Source: Acidobacteriota bacterium
Lineage (GTDB): Bacteria > Acidobacteriota > Terriglobia > Terriglobales > Acidobacteriaceae
DNA length: 5,206 nt
Direction of reading: 5' to 3'
NCBI GenBank assembly: GCA_028873155.1
Contig: JAGWML010000210.1
Coordinates: 1 to 5,206 of the forward strand
Position numbers and translations under genes: made by a program. Below the pieces are notes generated by a model that was given only the letters and a program-made list of their open reading frames with translations, ran no database searches and was not told the origin of the DNA. Shown here piece by piece: positions 1 to 5,206 of the stretch; position 1 is the first letter of the stretch; each line of letters starts with the position of its first letter.

Positions 1-1522
1 CGCGCTCTCCGCCGGCGAAATGCTTCGCGCCCGGCATCAGCAACCGGTCCAGAAACACCAGCGGCAGCAGCCGCCCGCGCAGGCGAAACAGAGCCGCGTC
101 TTCAATCCACTCGATCGCGCCCGCCTGCGCCGCGGGAACATGCACCAGCTCCAGCAGCGCGCCCTGCGGCAGAGCAAAGCTCTGGCCCAGCCCGCGCACA
201 ATCAGCGCGGGAATGATGGCCAGCGTCAACGGAATCCGCAGCCGCAGCGTGGTACCGCGGCCCACGTGCGCCTCGATCTCCACCTTGCCGCCGATCTTCT
301 CCACGTTGGTGCGCACCACGTCCATGCCCACTCCGCGCCCGCTCACGCTCGTCACCTGCGCCGCGGTTGAAAAGCCCGGCAGAAAGATCAGTTGCAGCAG
401 CTCGCGTTCGCTCAGGTGCGCAGCGCGCTCGGCCGTGATCAGTCCGCGCTCCAGTGCCTTGTCGCGAATCTTCTCGACGGCGATGCCCGCTCCGTCGTCG
501 GAGACCTCCACAATCACATGCGAGCCTTCCTGCGCGGCGCGCAGGCGCAGCGTCCCCTCCGCATCCTTGCCCCTGGACAGCCGCGTCTCCGGAAACTCGA
601 TTCCATGGTCCAGCGCATTGCGCACCGCGTGCGTCAGTGGGTCCTTGATCGCCTCCAGCAGACTCTTGTCCAGCTCCGTCTCCTGGCCCTCCAGCTCCAG
701 GCGCACGCGCTTGCCAAGCTGATGGGAGAGGTCGCGCACAATTCGCGGCATCTTTGAGAACAGATGCGACACCGGCTGCAGCCGCGCCTTCATCACCGCC
801 TCGCGCAGGTCGGCCGTCACCATGTCCAGCCGCCGCGAAAGCATCGTCATGCGCGGGTCGGCCGCGGTCGCCTGCAACACCTGGTTGCGCGTCAGCACCA
901 GTTCGCCCACCAGGTTCATCATGCGATTCAGCAGCGTCACATCCACGCGCAGGCTGCTCTCCGCCGCCGGGCTGCTCATGCTGCGGCTGCGCGTCGCCTC
1001 CGGTCCCTGCGGTGCCTGCGAGTCCGGTGCAAAGCTCGCCTGCGCCTTCATCTCGGCCGCATCCGGCATCGCAGCTGCCGGCTCCATGCCCGTTCCAGCG
1101 CCCGTCTCTGCGGCAACCGCAGCGCATTGCGGCGCCGCACCCGCAGGTTGCAGGGCGTTCAGCCGCTCAATCAGTTCCGCATCATCGCTCTCGCCTTCCC
1201 TGCCCGCCGCATCAATCTGCTTCAGGATTCCGCGCAGCCCGTCCAGCAGTTCAAGCAGCGTGGTGATCACGGAAGGCGTCGCCGCCATCGCGCCTTCGCG
1301 CAGCAGGCCCAGCAGATTCTCTCCCGCGTGCGCCAGCGTCTCCAGCCGCTTGAATCCCAGAAACCCCGTGGTTCCCTTGATCGTGTGCACCGCGCGAAAG
1401 ATCTCGGCCAGCAGGCTCATCTCGGCCGGCCGCTCTTCGAGCTCGGTCAGGCATCGCTCCATGCGGTCCAGCCCTTCCTGGCTCTCGATCAGAAACTCTC
1501 TCGTCAGCTCATCCATCTGCAT
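1..1522 (-). CDS. cheA: Chemotaxis histidine kinase CheA, 3' end cut off by window edge
   Basis: Cytoplasmic two-component kinase that autophosphorylates on a histidine in response to chemoreceptors and passes the phosphate to CheY/CheB. The minus strand reads without a stop from ATG at 1522 to the window edge (507 residues). Domains: Hpt/P1 at about 1-110 with the phospho-acceptor His46 in AVHTIKGT; Ala/Pro-rich linker 110-190; P3 dimerisation helices about 190-255 (LLNRMMNLVGELVLTRNQ); HATPase P4 about 256-432 with N box HAVRNALDHG (Asn302), G1 box VSDDGAGI (340-347), F box FLPGFST (380-386), G2 box GRGVGMDVV (395-403) and GRGTT (421-425); CheW-like P5 from about 433 to the edge. A P2 (CheY-docking) domain seems absent: the linker is low-complexity. 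Start choice: ATG 1522 puts His46 close to E. coli His48 and has GAGAG 8 nt upstream; ATG 1516 is possible. E. coli CheA is about 654 residues, so at least 100 are probably missing. The gene is divergent from the cdd operon and possibly driven by a FliA-type promoter. Confidence 0.95.
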   Translation of the reverse strand, partial: MQMDELTREFLIESQEGLDRMERCLTELEERPAEMSLLAEIFRAVHTIKGTTGFLGFKRLETLAHAGENLLGLLREGAMAATPSVITTLLELLDGLRGILKQIDAAGREGESDDAELIERLNALQPAGAAPQCAAVAAETGAGTGMEPAAAMPDAAEMKAQASFAPDSQAPQGPEATRSRSMSSPAAESSLRVDVTLLNRMMNLVGELVLTRNQVLQATAADPRMTMLSRRLDMVTADLREAVMKARLQPVSHLFSKMPRIVRDLSHQLGKRVRLELEGQETELDKSLLEAIKDPLTHAVRNALDHGIEFPETRLSRGKDAEGTLRLRAAQEGSHVIVEVSDDGAGIAVEKIRDKALERGLITAERAAHLSERELLQLIFLPGFSTAAQVTSVSGRGVGMDVVRTNVEKIGGKVEIEAHVGRGTTLRLRIPLTLAIIPALIVRGLGQSFALPQGALLELVHVPAAQAGAIEWIEDAALFRLRGRLLPLVFLDRLLMPGAKHFAGGER

Positions 1523-1603
1523 GCGGCCATCTCTCGCGCGTTCCACCCCGCCCGCATCCGCCGCTTCTCGCCCCGCGCGGATTGAGGGTGCGCCATGGAG
1601 GAC

Positions 1604-1631
1604 TTATCGGTCTGAAGGCCGCGGGACTTGA
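1604..1631 (-). promoter_or_regulatory. Candidate FliA (sigma-28) promoter for cheA
   Basis: On the minus strand TCAAGTCC (1631-1624) is followed after 12 bp by ACCGATAA (1611-1604). The known enterobacterial sigma-28 consensus is TAAAGTTT, 11 bp, GCCGATAA. The -10 element matches 7 of 8 and the -35 element 5 of 8, with a spacer one base longer. Transcription would begin near 1597, leaving a leader of about 75 nt before the cheA ATG. Control of chemotaxis genes by the flagellar sigma factor is well established in other bacteria; its use here is an inference from two short motifs. Confidence 0.42.
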
Positions 1632-1641
1632 ATGAGGGCCT

Positions 1642-1670
1642 CGCGCGCGGAGATTTCCAGCCGTCGCGCG
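1642..1670. repeat. GC-rich inverted repeat (hairpin) upstream of cdd
   Basis: CGCGCGCGG (1642-1650) can pair with CCG(T)CGCGCG (1661-1670): nine base pairs with one bulged T at 1664 and a 10-nt loop. There is no T-run after it on either strand, so it does not look like an intrinsic terminator. It may be an operator or leader structure, or simply a by-product of alternating CG in a GC-rich genome. Confidence 0.3.
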
Positions 1671-1729
1671 CCTCCAGACGCATCCGCGTCCTATACAGAA
1701 CCCGCGGCTTTGTTTTAGCCTCAAGTCTC

Positions 1730-2161
1730 ATGGAACCCGGCCACGATCCGCTGTCTCTCGCCGATGCGCCGCTTACGGCGCTGCTGGCTGAGGCGCGCGC
1801 CGCCGCGGCCCATGCCTACGCGCCCTACTCCGGCTTTCGCGTCGGAGCCGCTCTGCGGCTGGCCAGCGGCGAGATCGTTACCGGCGCCAACGTGGAGAAC
1901 GCGAGCTACGGGCTCACCATCTGCGCCGAACGCGCGGCCCTGGTTCGCGCCGTCGCCACCTACGGCCCCGCGCTGCGCATCGCCGCCGTGGCTGTTGCCA
2001 ATCTCAACAACGCGCCCAGCCCCCCCTGCGGCGCCTGCCGCCAGATGCTGGCGGAATTCATCGACCCCGGCGCCCCGGCCGCCTTTCCCACGGCAGAAGG
2101 GCCGAAGGTCGTCTCCTTCGGCGAATTGCTGCCGCTGGCGTTTCAAAAAGCGCACTCGTGA
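1730..2161 (+). CDS. cdd: Cytidine deaminase (tetrameric, zinc-dependent type)
   Basis: Hydrolytic deamination of cytidine and deoxycytidine to uridine and deoxyuridine in the cytoplasm; pyrimidine salvage. The 143-residue product has the short single-domain form typical of homotetrameric enzymes (about 130-140 residues). Visible motifs: YAPYSGFRVGAAL (30-42) near the N-terminus; substrate-binding GANVENASYG (52-61, Asn54 and Glu56); TICAER with zinc ligand Cys65 and proton-shuttling Glu67; PPCGACRQ with zinc ligands Cys100 and Cys103. All three zinc cysteines and the catalytic glutamate are intact. Start: the frame stays open upstream to a TTG at 1628, but that would add 34 residues with no family counterpart, so ATG 1730 is preferred. 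No Shine-Dalgarno is visible before this ATG (sequence GCCTCAAGTCTC), so initiation may be weak or need only a short leader. First gene of the cdd-deoA-nupC operon; its TGA stop touches the deoA start region. Confidence 0.95.
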   Translation: MEPGHDPLSLADAPLTALLAEARAAAAHAYAPYSGFRVGAALRLASGEIVTGANVENASYGLTICAERAALVRAVATYGPALRIAAVAVANLNNAPSPPCGACRQMLAEFIDPGAPAAFPTAEGPKVVSFGELLPLAFQKAHS

Positions 2162-2164
2162 GGG
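2161..2164 (+). promoter_or_regulatory. Weak ribosome binding site used to choose the deoA start
   Basis: AGGG here lies 11 nt before ATG 2176, a slightly long spacing. The competing GTG at 2158, which overlaps the cdd stop as GTGA, has only an A-rich stretch before it, and ATG 2227 has no purine-rich site. This site is why ATG 2176 was preferred, but the choice is not certain. Confidence 0.4.
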
Positions 2165-2175
2165 CTCCTTCCAGC

Positions 2176-3573
2176 ATGACGGAACGCACGGCACAGACAG
2201 GCGAAACAGCAGCCACTCCGCTGCACATGATCGACCTCATCCGCAAAAAACGCGACGGCGCGCGCATGACCGCCGCCGAGATTCAATTCTTTGTCCACGG
2301 CTCGGCCCGCGGCATCTTTCCGCCCGAGCAGATTGCCGCCTGGCTCATGGCCGCCTGGCTGCGCGGGCTCACTCGCGAAGAGACCTACTCGCTCACCGTC
2401 GCCATGCGCGACTCCGGCGAAAAATTCAACCCCGCCCACCTCGGCCGCATCGCCGTCGACAAGCACTCCACCGGCGGCGTGGGCGACAAGACCAGCTTCC
2501 TCGTCGCGCCCATCGCTGCGGCATGCGGCGTGGCCGTGCCCATGATCAGCGGCCGCTCCCTGGGCCACACCGGCGGCACCCTCGACAAGCTCGAATCCAT
2601 CCCCGGCTTCCGCACCGCCATGTCCCTGCCCGAGTTCGAGCGCGTTCTCGAGTCCTGCGGATGCTCCATCATCAGCCAGACTCCCAACATCGTTCCCGCC
2701 GACCGCGTCCTCTATGCCCTGCGCGACCGCACCGCGACCGTGGAGAGCCCCAGCCTGATCTGCGCGTCCATTCTCAGCAAAAAACTCGCCGCCGGCCTCA
2801 ACGGCCTGGTCCTCGACGTCAAAACAGGTTCCGGCGCCTTCATGCGCCGTCAGGAAGACGCCGAGTTTCTCGCCGCCCTGCTCGTCACCACCGCCGAAGC
2901 CTGCGGCGTGCGCACCGTGGCAATGCTCACCGACATGGGCCAGCCTCTCGGCCGCATGGCCGGCAACTGGATCGAGCTGATCGAGTCCATGCAGTTGTTG
3001 CGCGGCGAGCGGCCGCAAGGCAGCGAGCCTCTGCGCGCCCTCTCGCTCATTCTCGCCGGGTGGATGATCCACCTCGGCGGCCGCGCCGACACACCCCACG
3101 ATGGCATGCTCAAGGCCGAAGCCGTCCTGGAAGACGGCACCGCGGGACGCATCTTTTTGCGTATGGTTGAAGCCCAGGGTGGCGATGCCCGCGTCTTTGA
3201 CCAGATGCACTCCTTCCACCGCCCCGGAGCGCGCCGCACCATCGAGGCATGGGAGTCCGGTTACATCGCGCGCATGGACACCACGCAGCTCGGCTGGGCT
3301 GTGCAGCGCCTCGGCGCCGGCCGCGTGCGCGCCAGCGAGCCCGTCGATCCCCACGCCGGCATCGAGTTCCACGCCCATCGCGGTGACTGGGTGGAAAAAG
3401 GTCAGCCCCTCGCCACCCTCTTTGCCACGCGGCCCGGCCTCTTTCCCGAGCCGGAGGAGCTGGTGCGCACCGCCATCCGCCTCGCACCGCAGGCCCCGAG
3501 GGCCGTCGAACTCGTCAGCCGCGTCTGGACCAGGACCAACTCCGAGGCCCTGCTCCGCGATGGGATAAGGTAG
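2176..3573 (+). CDS. deoA: Thymidine phosphorylase (pyrimidine nucleoside phosphorylase family)
   Basis: Reversible phosphorolysis of thymidine and deoxyuridine to thymine or uracil plus deoxyribose 1-phosphate; cytoplasmic, dimeric in known members. The product is 465 residues from ATG 2176; E. coli DeoA has 440. The family N-terminus (MIDLIRKKRDG) begins at residue 18, so there is a 17-residue extension; GTG 2158 (471 residues, overlapping the cdd stop) and ATG 2227 (448) are alternatives. Phosphate loop KHSTGGVGDKTS starts at Lys96, with His97 matching E. coli His85. The signature SGRSLGHTGGTLDKLE is at 125-140, with Ser128 where Gly or Ala is usual. Arg183, Ser198 and Lys202 sit at the same spacing as E. 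coli Arg171, Ser186 and Lys190. Met123 takes the place of the lysine that, as I recall, lets Bacillus-type enzymes accept uridine, which favours deoxyribonucleoside specificity. The C-terminal domain includes GIEFHAHRGDWVEKGQPLA (about 395-413). Second gene of the operon. Confidence 0.93.
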   Translation: MTERTAQTGETAATPLHMIDLIRKKRDGARMTAAEIQFFVHGSARGIFPPEQIAAWLMAAWLRGLTREETYSLTVAMRDSGEKFNPAHLGRIAVDKHSTGGVGDKTSFLVAPIAAACGVAVPMISGRSLGHTGGTLDKLESIPGFRTAMSLPEFERVLESCGCSIISQTPNIVPADRVLYALRDRTATVESPSLICASILSKKLAAGLNGLVLDVKTGSGAFMRRQEDAEFLAALLVTTAEACGVRTVAMLTDMGQPLGRMAGNWIELIESMQLLRGERPQGSEPLRALSLILAGWMIHLGGRADTPHDGMLKAEAVLEDGTAGRIFLRMVEAQGGDARVFDQMHSFHRPGARRTIEAWESGYIARMDTTQLGWAVQRLGAGRVRASEPVDPHAGIEFHAHRGDWVEKGQPLATLFATRPGLFPEPEELVRTAIRLAPQAPRAVELVSRVWTRTNSEALLRDGIR

Positions 3574-3600
3574 GAGAAACGCCGTGCATCGCTGCTGAAA

Positions 3601-3605
3601 AGGAG
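3601..3605 (+). promoter_or_regulatory. Strong ribosome binding site that fixes the TTG start of nupC
   Basis: AGGAG (within AAAAGGAGTT) stands 7 nt before TTG 3613. This near-ideal Shine-Dalgarno decides the non-ATG start of nupC. The next in-frame ATG lies well into the conserved N-terminal region. Confidence 0.8.
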
Positions 3606-3612
3606 TTGCCGA

Positions 3613-4845
3613 TTGGATCGATTCACAGGTGTGCTCGGAATCCTCGCCGTCCTCGCCGCCGCATGGCTCGGCTCCACAGACCGCAAACACATCCGCTGGC
3701 GGACCGTCGCGTGGGGCATCGGACTCCAGCTCATCTTCGCCTTCATCGTTCTGCGCTTTGACTACGGCCAGCGCGCCATGGCCTGGGCCGGCGATGTCGT
3801 CAACAGCATGCTCGCCTCCACGGCAGCGGGCACCAGGGTCCTCTTCGGTGCGCTCGGCACGCCCAACACCTCGCTCGGCTCCATCTTCGCCTTCCAGGTG
3901 CTGCCCACCATCATCTTCATCTCCGCATTCTTCGCCGTGCTCTATCACATCGGCGTGATGCAGATCGTCATTCGCGGCCTTGCCTGGATCATGCTCAAGA
4001 CCATGCGCATCTCCGGCGCAGAGAGCATGAACGTCGCCGCCTCCATCTTCATGGGCCAGACCGAAGCCCCGCTCACCATCCGCCCGTTTCTGGCCGGCGC
4101 CACGCGCAGCGAGCTCATGACCATCATGACCAGCGGCATGGCCCACGTCTCCGGCGGCATCATGGCGATGTATATCGCGCAAGGCGTCGCCGCCCGCCAT
4201 CTGCTCGCCGCCGTCATCATGACCTCGCCCGGCACCATTCTGATTTCAAAGATGCTCGTGCCTGAAACCGGAGTCCCTGCCACCGAGGGCCGCGTCATCA
4301 TCCCGGAGCAGGAAGAGCACAAGGAAGAGAACCTCATCGGCGCCATCGCCCGCGGCACCATCGACGGCGGCAAGCTCGCCATGAACGTGGCCATCATGCT
4401 GGTCAGCTTTCTCGCGCTCGTGGCCCTGCTTGACAGCCTGCTCGGCTGGGCGCACGCGCACGCCGGCTTTCACTGGATCCCCGGCAGCCTCGGCCAGATT
4501 CTCGGCTTCGTCTTCGCACCCGTTGCCTGGCTCATCGGCGTGCCCTGGCGCGACTGCGGTATCATCGGCAATCTGCTTGGCACGCGCATGGCGCTCAACG
4601 AAGTCATCGCCTACATCGCCCTCGGCGCGCAAAAGGCAGCCCTCTCGCCGCGCTCCTTCACCATTGCCACCTTTGCCCTGTGCGGCTTCGCCAACCTCGG
4701 CTCCATCGGCATGCAGATTGGCGGCATCGGCGCCTTAGTCCCCGAGCGCCGCAACGACCTCGCCCGCCTCGGCGTCCGCGCCATGCTCGCCGGCACCATG
4801 GCCAACCTCATCTCGGCGTCCATTGCAGGGATTTTTCTGGGTTAG
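3613..4845 (+). CDS. nupC: Concentrative nucleoside transporter, NupC/CNT family
   Basis: Inner-membrane symporter bringing nucleosides into the cell with H+ or Na+; the sequence alone does not tell me which ion. The 410-residue product is the usual bacterial CNT length. Hydrophobic segments include about 5-20, 31-48, 97-116, 257-273 and 396-410. Family motifs: GQTEAPLTIRPFL (148-160), matching the substrate-loop GQTEAPL of Vibrio CNT; TSGMAHVSGGIMAMY after it; LVPETGVP in the middle; NEVIAY (Asn329, Glu330), matching the NEFVAY-type motif around Vibrio Glu332; and GFANLGSIG (Asn361, Ser364), matching Vibrio Asn368 and Ser371. The nucleoside-binding residues therefore look complete. The start is TTG 3613, chosen for the AGGAG 7 nt before it. 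Third gene of the operon, 39 bp after deoA with no terminator between, so import and breakdown are very likely co-expressed. Confidence 0.95.
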   Translation: MDRFTGVLGILAVLAAAWLGSTDRKHIRWRTVAWGIGLQLIFAFIVLRFDYGQRAMAWAGDVVNSMLASTAAGTRVLFGALGTPNTSLGSIFAFQVLPTIIFISAFFAVLYHIGVMQIVIRGLAWIMLKTMRISGAESMNVAASIFMGQTEAPLTIRPFLAGATRSELMTIMTSGMAHVSGGIMAMYIAQGVAARHLLAAVIMTSPGTILISKMLVPETGVPATEGRVIIPEQEEHKEENLIGAIARGTIDGGKLAMNVAIMLVSFLALVALLDSLLGWAHAHAGFHWIPGSLGQILGFVFAPVAWLIGVPWRDCGIIGNLLGTRMALNEVIAYIALGAQKAALSPRSFTIATFALCGFANLGSIGMQIGGIGALVPERRNDLARLGVRAMLAGTMANLISASIAGIFLG

Positions 4846-4855
4846 TATCTTTCCC

Positions 4856-4860
4856 GGAGG
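4856..4860 (+). promoter_or_regulatory. Consensus ribosome binding site of the small nuclease-like gene
   Basis: GGAGG (in CCCGGAGGG) lies 6 nt before ATG 4867, the best Shine-Dalgarno in the window. It fixes the start and argues that this AT-richer reading frame is translated. Confidence 0.8.
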
Positions 4861-4866
4861 GTAACA

Positions 4867-5206
4867 ATGGCTTCGAAAAGTCAGATGACAGGCATGGTCG
4901 GTGTGTATTTGGTTGCCGCCGAACTATGTAAGCGAAATTGGATTGTTTCAGTCACTTCGCGAAGTGCAGCAGGCGCAGATTTACTGGTCACCGATCAGGA
5001 GTGCAAAAAAACGTGGTCAGTTCAGGTCAAGACCAATGCACGGAATACGAGTTTTTGGCTTTTGAATCCCAATGCAAAAGAGATCGGCGACAAATCTCAC
5101 ATGTATATCTTTGTAAATCTGGGTGACGCCAATAAGAACAAACCGGATGAGTTCATCGTGGTCCCAAGCGACCACGTGAAGAAGAAAATGCTAGTTGAGA
5201 AAGGCA
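4867..5206 (+). CDS. Hypothetical protein with PD-(D/E)XK nuclease-like pattern, cut off by right edge
   Basis: I do not recognise a named gene. The 113 visible residues run open to the edge. The N-terminal half fits a PD-(D/E)XK core in order: a helix with Glu19 in VYLVAAELCKRN, a strand with VTSRSAAGADLLV (Asp38), then WSVQVKT (Gln53, Lys55). This E...D...QxK spacing matches Holliday-junction-resolvase-like and restriction-like folds, including small uncharacterised proteins of about 130-160 residues. Later segments SHMYIFVNLGD (about 77-87) and DEFIVVPSDHV (about 94-104) look like core strands. Function is unknown; nuclease activity is an inference from the fold pattern. It follows nupC by 21 bp with no terminator, so read-through is likely, but its role need not be nucleoside metabolism. 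GC is about 46% against 65-70% for the operon, and codons such as AAA, GAT, AAT, TTG and TCA are common, suggesting horizontal transfer. Confidence 0.72.
   Translation, partial: MASKSQMTGMVGVYLVAAELCKRNWIVSVTSRSAAGADLLVTDQECKKTWSVQVKTNARNTSFWLLNPNAKEIGDKSHMYIFVNLGDANKNKPDEFIVVPSDHVKKKMLVEKG

Larger units (their letters stand above)
1523..1729. other. Divergent intergenic region between cheA and cdd
   Basis: These 207 bp separate two genes transcribed away from each other, so they must carry both start regions unless a longer form of either gene is real. I see a FliA-like promoter for cheA (1604-1631, minus) and a GC-rich hairpin (1642-1670). On the plus strand TATACA at 1692-1697 could act as a -10 for cdd, but no convincing -35 lies 16-18 bp before it, so the cdd promoter stays unassigned. 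No terminator, tRNA or convincing small gene is visible. Confidence 0.6.

Noticed and set aside
102..1127. A 341-codon minus-strand frame within cheA
   Set aside because: It is out of frame with the true CheA reading, which carries all the kinase motifs across the same bases.
1504..1596. A 30-codon minus-strand frame whose stop overlaps the cheA start, resembling a leader peptide
   Set aside because: No ribosome binding site, no attenuator-like structure after it, and open frames this short are common here by chance.
764..1631. Two overlapping plus-strand frames of about 270 codons opposite cheA
   Set aside because: They lie antisense to a fully recognisable CheA and translate to Arg/Ser/Ala/Pro-rich sequence.
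1628..1729. N-terminal extension of cytidine deaminase from TTG 1628
   Set aside because: The 34 added residues are Arg-rich, have no counterpart in the family and run through the divergent promoter region.
1671..1731. Imperfect repeat CCTCCAGACGCATC / CCTCAAGTCTCATG
   Set aside because: Only two diverged short copies; no longer repeat or third copy, so chance similarity is likely.
1764..3170. A 468-codon plus-strand frame overlapping cdd and deoA
   Set aside because: The translation is Arg/Pro-rich low complexity in a shifted frame of two real enzymes; no motif and no ribosome binding site.
3574..3612. Terminator or promoter between deoA and nupC
   Set aside because: No stable stem with T-run and no -10/-35 pair; only the ribosome binding site is convincing.
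2143..4200. A 685-codon open frame on the minus strand opposite deoA and nupC
   Set aside because: It is the mirror of two well-supported genes in GC-rich codons; its translation is Gly/Ala/Glu/Asp/His-rich with no recognisable domain. Long antisense frames are expected at this base composition.
4823..4848. Possible promoter TTGCAG ... TAGTAT for the nuclease-like gene
   Set aside because: Spacing is only 14 bp, both elements are weak, and the start site would fall almost on the ribosome binding site.

Overview
This is a high-GC bacterial window (hand counts of 65-70% in sample 60-base blocks of the deoA and nupC coding sequence) that ends in a noticeably AT-richer gene at the right edge (about 46% over 4861-5206). 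The gene content is chemotaxis plus pyrimidine nucleoside salvage. The style (GC-rich codons, four-transmitter-domain CheA, trimeric-type thymidine phosphorylase, CNT transporter) would fit a Gram-negative soil-type bacterium. Acidobacteriota is my guess, but nothing in the window proves a phylum.

Left part (1-1522, minus strand): the first 507 codons of a CheA-type chemotaxis histidine kinase, running off the left edge inside its CheW-like domain. A 207-bp divergent intergenic region (1523-1729) follows. It holds a candidate flagellar sigma (FliA/sigma-28-like) promoter pointing toward cheA, a GC-rich hairpin, and presumably the unidentified promoter of the operon on the right.

Middle part (1730-4845, plus strand): a compact three-gene operon, cdd - deoA - nupC. 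Gaps are about 0-14 bp between cdd and deoA (or a 4-bp overlap, depending on start choice) and 39 bp between deoA and nupC. Together they make a complete uptake-and-breakdown route. NupC brings nucleosides across the inner membrane. Cytidine deaminase converts (deoxy)cytidine to (deoxy)uridine. Thymidine phosphorylase releases the free base and deoxyribose 1-phosphate. All key catalytic residues that I can place are present in the three proteins.

Right part (4867 to the edge): the start of a small protein with a PD-(D/E)XK nuclease-like pattern. It has a perfect Shine-Dalgarno and sits 21 bp after nupC with no terminator visible between them. Its base composition and codon use break sharply from its neighbours, which suggests recent acquisition. 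It is the least ordinary item here. I see no rRNA, tRNA, CRISPR array, insertion sequence or att site.
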